From JADJQU01 sp035490315 (GTDB taxonomy: Bacteria; Planctomycetota; UBA1135; GCA-002686595), in NCBI GenBank assembly GCA_035490315.1, contig DATHET010000205.1, positions 1-7,199 on the forward strand: DNA of 7,199 nt, given 5' to 3'. Shown here piece after piece: positions 1-7,160 of the stretch (positions are counted from its first letter, which is position 1; every line of letters starts with the position of its first letter). Under the pieces are notes generated by a model, which saw only the letters and a list, made by a program, of their open reading frames with translations, had not been told where the DNA came from and did no database searches. A program made the position numbers and the translations under genes.

Positions 1-123
1 CTCCCTGGCTGCGTTGCCGCTCCTCCGAGTGTTGCAGAGAACACGCGTCGTCGCGGCGCCTTGCCAGGAAGCCGCATTCAGGCCGCCTTTGCCAACGTAC
101 TTCAGGTACAGGACACTAGAGCC

Positions 124-3100
124 TCACCACTGCTGGTGCGATTCTGCCGTGTCCGATAAACCGTCGATGCTCGCGGACGTGCACTCGATTTTGAAGCGCG
201 GATATCCGCTCGGCCCCGGCCCTGGGACGTTGAATGTGAGGGTCGCGCCGTCATATCCGGCTCCCGAGGGCGAGTTCTGTCGCGTCACCGTGTAGGAACC
301 TGCGACGGCCGGCCAGATCTTGATGCGATCGACGAACGGAGCTTGAGAGCCGATCGGAGGAAGATGGTGTGCCCACGCATTCACGAACGTGCGGTTGTTG
401 ATCTGGTTGTCGAGCTCCGGCAGGGTATACGGGGCGCCCCCGGGATGGAGCAGGTGAATCGTTACTTGAAACGATTGCTGACCGCCGGCCGGCGGCGCGG
501 GAACCGGGTCCGCGGGCGAAATCGAAACGACGGGGGCGCGATCGAGCGCCAACAGCGATTCCATGAACGTCAGCGCGACGTAGAGATGGTCCGACACACG
601 AGTTTCCGCGTCGATTTTCGGTGGATTCGCCGTGGTAAGCGGGGCCACGTGACTGTCCTTCGGCCTTCCGGCAAAGCCGTTTATGTAGGGATCGGATCCG
701 CCCCCGCCAGTGTACGTCCATTGATCCTTGTACGCCTTCGTGGCAGCGCGGATGATCGCGGAGACCGCGCAGATCAAATCGTCACGCGTCGATGGATTGA
801 TCGTCGGGTTTTGAATCGCATAACCCAGGCAGTCCAGGAGATAGGCCGGGGGCGGCGTTGGCGCACCTGCCCAGCCCGAGACGTCGGTGAATTGCGCAAA
901 GTCCTCGTTCGTGGCGGTCCACGCGCCGCTGCGATGCTGGAATTTGAGCAAGTGCTTTGCGGCGCGGGTCATGACGCCGCGAAGCTGCGCTTGATTGGGT
1001 GTCGTGTACGTGGGGTCGTTGCACAAGCCATCGATTGAGAGCCACGCCTTGCCTTGGTCCCCTCCGCTGAGGCCGCCGCGCGAGATCTGCTGGTCCCATA
1101 GCGGAAGGAAGAAGTTGGCACCAGCTTCAACTACGCCACGCATTGCTTGCAGAGCTTGGTCTTCGAGAGGGGTCCGGTTCGGCAGCGCCGCGAGCAGCGG
1201 GTAGGTAACGCACAGCGGTCCCGCAACAGCCGAGTAGTTGTCGTTGAATACGCCGGCGATGCTCTGCCACCGGCCTCCCCACGTCGGTACGAACCCAGGC
1301 TGATCATAGAGTGCCGACCACCAGAAGTAATTCTTGATCGACGCGACACGCCCAGTTGCATCGACAATGGTCTGCAGGATCAACTCGAGATCAGTCTGCG
1401 AGTACCGCAGAGGCGGAGTTGGGTGCAGGTCGTTGTAGCGTCGACAGGCTGAATAGATGGTGGTCAGCGAACCGATGCTGTTGCTGACTGTTTCGCCGGG
1501 CATTCCCGGCATCAAGCAGTTCGCAATCAGCGCCACGACCGAGCTGTTCTGCCCCGTCACGGAATCGTAGCCGTCCTCGAGGACGAGGTCCTGGTATGCA
1601 GAAGCGGGCGGGACGAGTGCACAGCTTGCCGTGGCGTGCAGCCGACCGTAATTGGCTCCGGCGTTGCCGACGAGGAAAGCCCGGTCCAGCGACTGCATAT
1701 CGCCGGTCTCCAACCAGCGCCTGGCGAAATCGGCCCCCTGAGACAGGCCGAAGGAGAATGTCTGCGGGGGCGTGGCCATGGCCGTGTATTGGTCCAGGCT
1801 GCAGTCGAATTCCAAGAATGGCGATGTGATGGCGCTGCCTGGATGAAGCAGTGTGGCGAGCACGTCCTGATGGATGCTCATCAGGTCTAGATAATCTGTC
1901 GCGTTGAATGCGTGCGGCAGCTGCCTCTCGTGGTCATCGGGGAAGCGGCCGATGGGGCCTGAGCCGGGCACAAAGATGTCGCTGTGGACCTGGAGCAGGC
2001 GACAGTAATAGGGTGATTCGAGGAGGCCTCTCTGCCCCAAGCCTTTGTCTTGGAGCTTGCTTCGAGTCAGCCGAACCCAGTCTGTGAATGCCAAGATCTC
2101 GTCGCGCAGCTGAGCGGGCGTCACGCTCGGATACTTGACCAGGCACGATGCGTTGTCGAAATCTCCGGTCTTGCCGCTCGGCGTGCTGAGGATGATTTCA
2201 AGCGGCGGTCGGGCACTTGTCACCGGCGAGAAAGAGTTCTTGAAAATGGTGCCGATAGTTGGGAGGGAGATCGCCGTCCAGGCATTGTTCGGGAGCACGT
2301 TATTGACGATTACCTGGCCCGGCTCTGCTGGGGGCGGCTGCGAACTATTGCGGACGAATCGATAGCTCAACCGCCGGCCTTCGTACGAGATCACGTGGTC
2401 CCAGTCCGCGACTACATACTCGTTGTTCAGGGCCGACGCCCGGGAAACTTCGAAGTATAAAACATCATCCTTGGCCACGGTCAAACGGTTGATGAGCGTC
2501 GTGCCATTGAAGTCGTTAGCGGCAACACTGGAAACCTCGCGCAACAACGCGGAACCCTTGTAGAGGCGGTGGCGGATTGGGGCGCGCACCTGAGTGAATC
2601 TCGGCAGCTCTTGTCCGAGTCGGCTCGCGATGCGGATCACTCCCGGGTATGGCGCGGTCCAGCACGCGCGGATGCGAAGGGCTCCAGTGCCCTTGTTGAT
2701 GAAGACGTTCTCGGACGAAATTTGAAAGTCCGGCCCCGGGAGTTGGGGGTTGATGTTGCCTACCCAGGCGACTTGGTTGTTTACCGTCGTAACCGGTTGC
2801 ATCCGCCTCCACCCATGCGGGGCTTGGGGGTCCTCGAATTCGAGGAGCCACTCCCCCGACTGCGGATCGTTTTCCACGCGGGCGCAATTGGCCAATTGCC
2901 AATAGTCACGATCCGGTGCGACAATGTTGCCGGCCTCGGCGAACGTGACCCAGGCTTCGTCGTTCAAGCCCGGCAGTCGGACCTTGAACGACATCGCCGC
3001 CTGGTCCGTGAAGTCGGCCGGGGCACCGACGCGCTGGTAGACGACGCTGTTGGGCACGTCGACTACGCCCGATGCCGGCGCCGTGAGGCGGAGATAGCGA

Positions 3101-3276
3101 TTGGGGCCCTCGAGAAGCGTGCGGCCCTCAGCACCGACCCAATACAAGCCGTCGGCAGGAATCGCCGTCGCTCCAAGCGTCCCGTAGGGACTCGTGTCGT
3201 AGAAGTCCCCGTTCATGAGGCCCTCAACCGCGCGGGTCGCTTGAGGTTGGAGGAAGGCCGGCGACAGCAACAACAT
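124..3276 (-). CDS. Large probably exported protein of unknown function (1050 aa), start uncertain
   Basis: I do not recognise a family. The protein begins with a hydrophobic stretch (MLLLSPAFLQPQATRA) that looks like the second half of a signal peptide with an A-T-R-A cleavage site, so the product is probably exported. Residues ~20-310 are rich in predicted beta strands, aromatics and glycines; the segment ~265-300 (DDVLYFEV, then VVADWDHVISY) resembles beta-sandwich ligand-binding modules common in secreted proteins of environmental bacteria. Residues ~380-910 are helical, with repeated segments such as AAKHLLKFQHRSGAW (772-786), suggesting an alpha/alpha toroid like those of polysaccharide lyases and glycosidases. 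Residues ~913-1035 look Ig-like, after a Pro-rich linker (921-930). There are 13 cysteines. No catalytic residues can be named, so an enzymatic glycan-active role is only a guess. The frame is closed by TAA immediately before the ATG, and this ATG has no good ribosome binding site, unlike the out-of-frame ATG at 3292. GC content is lower and more uneven than in the neighbouring genes. Confidence 0.8.
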   Translation of the reverse strand: MLLLSPAFLQPQATRAVEGLMNGDFYDTSPYGTLGATAIPADGLYWVGAEGRTLLEGPNRYLRLTAPASGVVDVPNSVVYQRVGAPADFTDQAAMSFKVRLPGLNDEAWVTFAEAGNIVAPDRDYWQLANCARVENDPQSGEWLLEFEDPQAPHGWRRMQPVTTVNNQVAWVGNINPQLPGPDFQISSENVFINKGTGALRIRACWTAPYPGVIRIASRLGQELPRFTQVRAPIRHRLYKGSALLREVSSVAANDFNGTTLINRLTVAKDDVLYFEVSRASALNNEYVVADWDHVISYEGRRLSYRFVRNSSQPPPAEPGQVIVNNVLPNNAWTAISLPTIGTIFKNSFSPVTSARPPLEIILSTPSGKTGDFDNASCLVKYPSVTPAQLRDEILAFTDWVRLTRSKLQDKGLGQRGLLESPYYCRLLQVHSDIFVPGSGPIGRFPDDHERQLPHAFNATDYLDLMSIHQDVLATLLHPGSAITSPFLEFDCSLDQYTAMATPPQTFSFGLSQGADFARRWLETGDMQSLDRAFLVGNAGANYGRLHATASCALVPPASAYQDLVLEDGYDSVTGQNSSVVALIANCLMPGMPGETVSNSIGSLTTIYSACRRYNDLHPTPPLRYSQTDLELILQTIVDATGRVASIKNYFWWSALYDQPGFVPTWGGRWQSIAGVFNDNYSAVAGPLCVTYPLLAALPNRTPLEDQALQAMRGVVEAGANFFLPLWDQQISRGGLSGGDQGKAWLSIDGLCNDPTYTTPNQAQLRGVMTRAAKHLLKFQHRSGAWTATNEDFAQFTDVSGWAGAPTPPPAYLLDCLGYAIQNPTINPSTRDDLICAVSAIIRAATKAYKDQWTYTGGGGSDPYINGFAGRPKDSHVAPLTTANPPKIDAETRVSDHLYVALTFMESLLALDRAPVVSISPADPVPAPPAGGQQSFQVTIHLLHPGGAPYTLPELDNQINNRTFVNAWAHHLPPIGSQAPFVDRIKIWPAVAGSYTVTRQNSPSGAGYDGATLTFNVPGPGPSGYPRFKIECTSASIDGLSDTAESHQQW

Positions 3277-3292
3277 TTACGGCGCTCAACAT
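3224..3292 (-). other. Out-of-frame 22-codon start ORF with ideal RBS; probable true start of the 1050-aa gene plus a frameshift
   Basis: An ATG at 3292-3290 sits 6 nt after GGAGG and opens a 22-codon frame (beginning MLSAVNVVAVAG) that ends with TGA at 3226-3224, inside the large gene but in another frame. The large gene's own ATG is at 3276, 16 nt further on, directly after an in-frame TAA formed by the run GTAAATG. Removing one A from that AAA run would give M-L-S-A-V-M-L-L-L-S-P-A-F-L, a longer hydrophobic signal peptide continuous with the large frame. This may be a sequencing or assembly error, a real inactivating insertion, or less likely a short leader peptide. The sequence cannot separate these. 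Confidence 0.5.
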
Positions 3293-3298
3293 TTTGGA

Positions 3299-3303
3299 CC
3301 TCC
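3299..3303 (-). promoter_or_regulatory. Shine-Dalgarno GGAGG upstream of the 1050-aa gene
   Basis: On the minus strand the sequence reads TCGGAGGTCCAAAATG. GGAGG lies 6 nt from the ATG at 3292 but 22 nt from the ATG at 3276. The spacing decides in favour of 3292 as the site where ribosomes start, although that ATG is out of frame with the long coding region. Confidence 0.65.
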
Positions 3304-3505
3304 GAATCGAAGTGTAATCCGTCCTCGCACGTGCGCACGGTCACGACACGGCTGGTGTGCGGCTCTGCTCTCCAGTACGACACAATGCGGGACGGGCACG
3401 ACAATTCCCATGCTGTGTCCGCGGAATCGCCGGCTCCGTCCGCCAAGGTAGACCAGGGTCGATTGGAGAGTTACACACAGAGTCGTGGGGCGCCGGCCAG
3501 ACCGT

Positions 3506-3598
3506 CCACGCGGAGGTGGGTTCCTGTCGCGCGAACGCATCCTAGTCTCGCCCTGCCTCGCTTAACACCAACGCCGACTTGGGTCGTCCTGTTCGCAT
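3506..3598 (-). pseudogene. IS630-family transposase N-terminal relic
   Basis: An ATG at 3598-3596 opens an 18-codon frame reading MRTGRPKSALVLSEAGRD, then a TAG at 3544-3542. After the stop the same frame continues DAFARQEPTSAW. The opening matches the start typical of one group of IS630-family transposases as I recall it (M-R-T-G-R-P-K-x-x-L-x-L-[ST]-x-x-E-R), and A-F-A-R-x-P-T-S-A resembles the next conserved stretch (ARRxTxAQAL). The family protein is usually about 330-380 residues; everything after the first ~30 codons is missing or unrecognisable, so this is a dead fragment. A faint further match (RRPTT followed by TLQSTLV) appears in the next frame at 3495-3451, as would be expected after a frameshift, but it is weak. 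An alternative is chance similarity, made less likely by the strong ribosome binding site at the right spacing. Confidence 0.6.
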
Positions 3599-3603
3599 GC
3601 AGT

Positions 3604-3611
3604 ACCTCCTT
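3604..3611 (-). promoter_or_regulatory. Strong Shine-Dalgarno AAGGAGGT of the transposase relic
   Basis: The minus strand reads AAGGAGGTACTGCATG, with the GGAGG core 6 nt before the ATG at 3598. This is a near-perfect anti-16S match at ideal spacing, so a real gene start once stood here even though the frame now stops after 18 codons. Confidence 0.65.
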
Positions 3612-3663
3612 GTGCGGCAGCACGAAACAATCGAGAATTTTCGCCGGGGAATGTCATACGAAT

Positions 3664-3682
3664 CTAGCGGACATGACGCTAG
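3664..3682 (-). terminator. Terminator-like hairpin after the aminotransferase
   Basis: CTAGCG (3664-3669) and CGCTAG (3677-3682) form a perfect 6-bp stem with a 7-nt loop, starting 2 nt past the aminotransferase TGA (3687-3685). On the minus strand the following bases are ATTCGTATGACATT: AT-rich but without a clean U-tract. It may weakly terminate or protect the 3' end; it is not a textbook intrinsic terminator. Confidence 0.35.
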
Positions 3683-3684
3683 GT

Positions 3685-4869
3685 TCAGCGCGCGGCTGCC
3701 GGCGCGCGCGCGTGCTCAGCGAGGAAAGTGCGCAGGCGCTGCGTGGCGATCTGGATCTTCTCGATCGACAGGGCGTAGGAGAGTCGCACGTTGGCGTCGA
3801 CGCCGAAAGCGCTGCCGGGAACCAGGGCCAGGCCCTGTTGCTCGAGCAGGTCCTCGCAGAAACCCGCCGATCCGCGGCTGTCGAGCCAGGGGCTGACGTC
3901 GGGGAAGGCGTAGAAGGCGCCGCGCGGCCAGGGTGTGCGCAAGCCCATCGATTCGAGCTCGCCCAGGAGGAACTTGCGCCGGCGATCGAACTCGGCCGCC
4001 ATCTTCGCGATCTCGGGCGGCTCGCTGCGCAGACCGGCCTCGTAGGCGTCCTGCGAAATCGCATTCGGGCAGCCCGTCAAATGGCTGTGCAGGCGCTCGA
4101 CGCCGCTGGCAATCTCCTTGCGCGCGGCGACGAATCCGATGCGGTAGCCGGTCATCGCGTAGGTCTTGCTCGCCCCGTCGACGATCACGCTGCGCGCGCG
4201 CACCGCGGGACTGATGCTGACCGGACTGGTGTCGCGCTCGCCCTCGTAAATCAGGCGGCGGTAGATCTCGTCGGAAAGGATCCACAGGTCGTGGCGCTCG
4301 GCGATCGCGCCCAGCTGCTCGATCTCCGCGCGAGTCCAGACGTAGCCCGAGGGATTGTTCGGGCTGTTGAGCATCACGCCGCGCGTGCGGGCCGTGATCG
4401 CGCGCTCGATCGCAGCGAAATCCGGGCCGCAATCGGCGCGCGAGGTCACGCTGACCGGCACGGCGCCGGCGATGCGCGCGATCTCGACGTAGGAGACCCA
4501 GGCCGGGAGCAGCATCAGGACCTCGTCGCCGGGCTCGCACAGGGCCAGCATCGAGCCCGACAGGGCGTGCTTGCAGCTGTGGCAGACAGTGATCTCGTCG
4601 GCCGTGAAAGGCACGCCGCGGGTCTGGCTGACGTGCTCGGCGAGCACCTTGCGCAGGGTGAGCGTGCCCGCCGCCGGCGTGTAGCGCACCTTGCCTCCGC
4701 GCACCGCCTTGGCCGCCGCGTCCTGCACCAGGGCCGGGGCGTCGAAGTCCGGCTCGCCCACCGACATATTGACGATGTCGCGGCCGGCCTGAGCCAGGGC
4801 CTTCGCGCGGGCGTCGAGCGCGAGGGTCAGGGAAAGCGGGATGCCGGCTACGCGGCTGGCGGGGTGCAT
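3685..4869 (-). CDS. PLP-dependent class I aminotransferase, aspartate aminotransferase (I-gamma) type
   Basis: A complete 394-residue fold-type I aminotransferase, the usual length. It moves an amino group between an amino acid (most likely aspartate, perhaps also glutamate/prephenate-type substrates) and a 2-oxo acid in the cytoplasm. Visible landmarks: VGEPDFD (37-43) near the N-terminus; RYTPAAG with Tyr63; the cofactor phosphate-binding stretch HSCKHAL (97-103); PAWVSY with Trp124; NSPNNPSG with Asn172; SDEIYRRLIYEG with Asp200 (pairs with the PLP ring nitrogen) and Tyr203; SKTYAMTGYRIGF with the Schiff-base Lys235 and Arg243; and VRLSYA with Arg362, which binds the substrate alpha-carboxylate. 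Lys100 sits where Thermus-type I-gamma enzymes carry a lysine linked to acidic substrates, which supports aspartate use. Cys99 in the phosphate-binding loop, usually Gly, is unusual. The ATG at 4869 is the only good in-frame start; no clear Shine-Dalgarno precedes it. The gene is divergent from the membrane protein at 5107. Exact substrate is inferred. Confidence 0.93.
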   Translation of the reverse strand: MHPASRVAGIPLSLTLALDARAKALAQAGRDIVNMSVGEPDFDAPALVQDAAAKAVRGGKVRYTPAAGTLTLRKVLAEHVSQTRGVPFTADEITVCHSCKHALSGSMLALCEPGDEVLMLLPAWVSYVEIARIAGAVPVSVTSRADCGPDFAAIERAITARTRGVMLNSPNNPSGYVWTRAEIEQLGAIAERHDLWILSDEIYRRLIYEGERDTSPVSISPAVRARSVIVDGASKTYAMTGYRIGFVAARKEIASGVERLHSHLTGCPNAISQDAYEAGLRSEPPEIAKMAAEFDRRRKFLLGELESMGLRTPWPRGAFYAFPDVSPWLDSRGSAGFCEDLLEQQGLALVPGSAFGVDANVRLSYALSIEKIQIATQRLRTFLAEHARAPAAAR

Positions 4870-4883
4870 GCGAGCGTTGGGAA

Positions 4884-4901
4884 GCTCCCGGATCCGGGAG
4901 C
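4884..4901. promoter_or_regulatory. Perfect 18-bp palindrome, candidate operator
   Basis: GCTCCCGGATCCGGGAGC is identical to its reverse complement over all 18 bases; the flanking bases (A on both sides) do not extend it. It lies 14 nt upstream of the aminotransferase ATG, in the 237-bp region between divergent genes. Such a site could bind a dimeric repressor controlling the aminotransferase, or act in RNA by hiding the only GGGAG-like sequence near the start. A perfect palindrome with no loop is more typical of a protein-binding site than of a stable hairpin. The regulator is unknown. Confidence 0.4.
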
Positions 4902-5106
4902 AGACGGTTCTAGCGGAGCTTTCGAAGGAAGGCGGGCGGGAGGTCGCTCGACTTGCATCGAGGGCCCACCAAAGAGTCCAGGGTCGAGCTTTGGGCGCGA
5001 ACGGTCAAGAGGGCGCCTGCCAGGGGCAGGTTTTCCGCTCGCCGAGGGCTGCCCGGAAGCAAGGGCTGGTTGCGTCGTCCCTGATCGACTGGCAACGTGC
5101 CTGCCC

Positions 5107-7134
5107 ATGAGTTTGAAGCGCCGTCTCCTTCGCATCGTGCTGGTGGTCCTGGCGGTCGTGGTTTTCGCGGGCTACTTCGCCTTTTCCACGTTCCTGTTCA
5201 GCCCGACCGAATCGGATTTCGACGCCGATCTCTCGACCTTGGTGCCGCGCCAGGTCGACTTCTACATCGCCAAGGCGGATCTGCGCGCCGACATCAAGCC
5301 CTGGCCGCAGCTCTCGGAGTGGAAGCGCATCCAGGCAACCCAGGCCTGGGCTTCGTTCGAGAAGTCCGACCTGCCCAAGCTCGACGGGGAATACGGATTG
5401 ACCCGTATCTACGATCAGCTCGCCGCCTTGCCGGAACAGATCCGCGGAGTCGATCCGCTCGACGTCTTCGGCGGGAGCCACGTGACCCTGACCGGTTTCT
5501 TCAAGCCGGGGAAGGTGCAGGACGCCGACTGGGCCGTGCTCGGCCGCGTCTCGTGGAAAGGCAAGCTCGCGGCGAGCCTGCTGCGCCATCCGGGCCTCCT
5601 GAAGCTCGACAAGCAAGGCATCCGGGTCGACGTCGCCGAGGAGTACGTCACGCTGACCATCCAGGGCCAGCCGCGGCCGATCCACGTGGCGCGATTGCGC
5701 GACGTGGTCGTGATCGGGACCTCGCTCGAGCTCGTGACCAAGGTGCGCGCCCTCGACGCAGCGGGTGGCCAGGACTCCTTCGGCCTGGGCGCGACCTACG
5801 CGGACAACATCCAGCAGGCGCCGCGCTCGCCGGACCGCGACGACTTCGAGGTCTACGTCGACTGGCGGCGCCTGTCGGAGAACCTGAAGATCTCGGGCCG
5901 CTACCCCGATCCCGACAGCCAGGATTTCCTGCCGGCGTTCACGGGCAGGCTGTTCCAGATCGGGTCGCTGAAATCCCTGGCCGGAATCGTCGGCTTCCGC
6001 GGCGGCGTCCAGGCGGATCTGCGCGCGGAGCTGTCGAGCGAGCTGATCACCCCTTCGCAGAAAAAGCTCTACTCGGGTCGCGGCCTCGAGCGCGGCGAGA
6101 TCCTGCAGGACTTCGCGCACATGGCGCCGGCCGACACGAGCTTGTTCACGCTGATCGCGTCGAACCTCGGCACGCTGCTGCGCGAGATGTTTCAGGCGTC
6201 GGAGCCCGCGCTGCGCACGAACCTCGAGGACCTCTTGCGCTCGACGGGGGAGTTTCCCGACGCCCTGTCGTTCATCACCGAGATGGACTCGCTGTTCAAG
6301 GACCGCATGGCACTGGTGGTGCGGCCCAACGACTACAAGTACAACGTTTCGACCGACCCGCCGAACGACGGCCGCCCGGTCGCGGCCTGGTGCCTGGGCT
6401 TCTGGACGGAAGATCCAGCGAAAGCGCGGGTCCGCATCGATCAGCTGCACCAGCTGGTCAACCGCAACCAGGGTCGCTTCGGCATCCAGGGGCTGAAGCC
6501 CGGCGACTCCGGCGTGTTCAGGAACGTGGTCGCCGGCGGCTTCGAGATCTGGGAGTTCTGGAACCCCTTCGTGACCGGCACGGGCCACATCTCGACCGTG
6601 ATCGCCGGCGACATGTACTGGGTGTCGAACTCGTTCAAGATGCTCGAGGACATGCTCAACACCTACCACCGCGGCGCGCCGGAGAATCCGCGGCTCACCG
6701 ACGTGCCGGAGTTCAACGCCCTGGTCAATTCGAGCCTGGGCTCGGCCAACTTCGTCGCCTGGGTCAATCCGCGCTCGCTGGCGATCGTGCGCCGTCAATT
6801 CGCGAAGAAATCGGCGGAGGAGACGGTGCTCAGCCGCATCGACTGGAAAGTCGAGCGCGCGCGCATCGAGGATCGGATCATCAAGGAGAAGTTTCCTGGC
6901 CGCAAGCGCGGCGAGCTCGACGAAGCGACGCAGAAGGAGCTCGATCTGTTCGTCGAGCCGGAGATCGACACGCTCGACAAGCGCTTGAAGTCGGAGCAGA
7001 TCCCGGCGGCGATGGCCGAGCTCGAGCGCCAGATCCAGTACTCGGAGACGGTCAAGTGCGTGCTGACCATGGTCTCGCTCGATCCCAAGGCGATCGTGCT
7101 GAGCCTGCGCGCGCTGATTCCGTTCGATCAGTGA
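5107..7134 (+). CDS. Membrane-anchored extracytoplasmic protein of unknown function (675 aa)
   Basis: The protein opens MSLKRRLLRI and then has one hydrophobic segment (about residues 8-31), preceded by basic residues, so it is an inner-membrane anchor or uncleaved signal with the remaining ~640 residues outside the cytoplasm. The body alternates strands and helices: an LVPRQVDFYIAKADL opening (45-59), a Trp-rich stretch (66-82), VDPLDVFGGSHVTLTGFF (115-132), RDVVVIGTSLELVTKVRAL (198-216), and near 497-517 a similar pattern (TVIAGDMYWVSNSFKMLEDML). This layout resembles the DUF3352-like proteins of planctomycetes and related bacteria, where a 'can be evaluated, is it selected' pattern repeats; the family match is from memory and uncertain. 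Residues ~560-650 are highly charged and helical, possibly a coiled coil. No catalytic motif is seen. The ATG at 5107 is chosen because the basic and hydrophobic segments follow directly; no good Shine-Dalgarno is visible. Open frame upstream is antisense to other genes and not part of it. Confidence 0.85.
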   Translation: MSLKRRLLRIVLVVLAVVVFAGYFAFSTFLFSPTESDFDADLSTLVPRQVDFYIAKADLRADIKPWPQLSEWKRIQATQAWASFEKSDLPKLDGEYGLTRIYDQLAALPEQIRGVDPLDVFGGSHVTLTGFFKPGKVQDADWAVLGRVSWKGKLAASLLRHPGLLKLDKQGIRVDVAEEYVTLTIQGQPRPIHVARLRDVVVIGTSLELVTKVRALDAAGGQDSFGLGATYADNIQQAPRSPDRDDFEVYVDWRRLSENLKISGRYPDPDSQDFLPAFTGRLFQIGSLKSLAGIVGFRGGVQADLRAELSSELITPSQKKLYSGRGLERGEILQDFAHMAPADTSLFTLIASNLGTLLREMFQASEPALRTNLEDLLRSTGEFPDALSFITEMDSLFKDRMALVVRPNDYKYNVSTDPPNDGRPVAAWCLGFWTEDPAKARVRIDQLHQLVNRNQGRFGIQGLKPGDSGVFRNVVAGGFEIWEFWNPFVTGTGHISTVIAGDMYWVSNSFKMLEDMLNTYHRGAPENPRLTDVPEFNALVNSSLGSANFVAWVNPRSLAIVRRQFAKKSAEETVLSRIDWKVERARIEDRIIKEKFPGRKRGELDEATQKELDLFVEPEIDTLDKRLKSEQIPAAMAELERQIQYSETVKCVLTMVSLDPKAIVLSLRALIPFDQ

Positions 7135-7141
7135 TCGGTCG

Positions 7142-7160
7142 CGGAACGTCGATCGTTCCG
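7142..7160 (+). terminator. Hairpin after the membrane protein gene
   Basis: CGGAACG (7142-7148) and CGTTCCG (7154-7160) form a perfect 7-bp stem with the 5-nt loop TCGAT, starting 8 nt after the TGA at 7132-7134. The position fits a transcription end, but no T-run follows, so it would be a weak or factor-assisted terminator or a 3'-end stabiliser. Confidence 0.4.

Larger units (their letters stand above)
3293..3684. other. 392-bp intergenic region without an intact gene
   Basis: This gap separates the aminotransferase stop from the start of the 1050-aa gene; both genes are on the minus strand. It holds a hairpin directly after the aminotransferase, the start of a decayed IS630-type transposase with its own ribosome binding site, and the ribosome binding site of the 1050-aa gene near 3300. 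The remaining ~200 bp (about 3305-3505) shows stop-interrupted short frames and no recognisable protein. No convincing -35/-10 pair was found. The insertion relic suggests the two flanking genes are not one operon. Confidence 0.7.

Noticed and set aside
3286..3540. 84-codon minus-strand frame in the intergenic gap.
   Set aside because: No ribosome binding site and Arg/Pro-rich composition. At most a short part (3451-3495) may be shifted remains of the IS630 relic.
3400..3655. Possible inverted repeat bounding the IS relic: GACATTCCCC on the minus strand (3655-3646) and GACAATTCCC on the plus strand (3400-3409).
   Set aside because: The match is short and needs a gap; without an intact copy of the element the ends cannot be fixed.
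4947..4962. CTCGA/TCGAG inverted repeat in the divergent intergenic region.
   Set aside because: Only 5-bp arms with a 6-nt spacer, expected by chance in GC-rich sequence.
5003..5008. TTGACC on the minus strand as a possible -35 box for the aminotransferase.
   Set aside because: No acceptable -10 hexamer at 16-18 nt spacing; a single hexamer is not enough evidence.
5005..6798. A 597-codon minus-strand frame antisense to the membrane protein.
   Set aside because: Composition (Arg, Asp, His, Val, Gln rich) is the mirror of GC-rich coding sequence; no ribosome binding site or family is visible.
2569..7134. A 1521-codon open frame on the plus strand that runs through the start of the 1050-aa gene and the whole aminotransferase before reaching the membrane protein.
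   Set aside because: Only the part from 5107 has a sensible start with basic and hydrophobic segments. The rest is antisense to two genes, is rich in Arg/Ala/Gly/His as expected for the complement of GC-rich codons, and has no protein-like domain.
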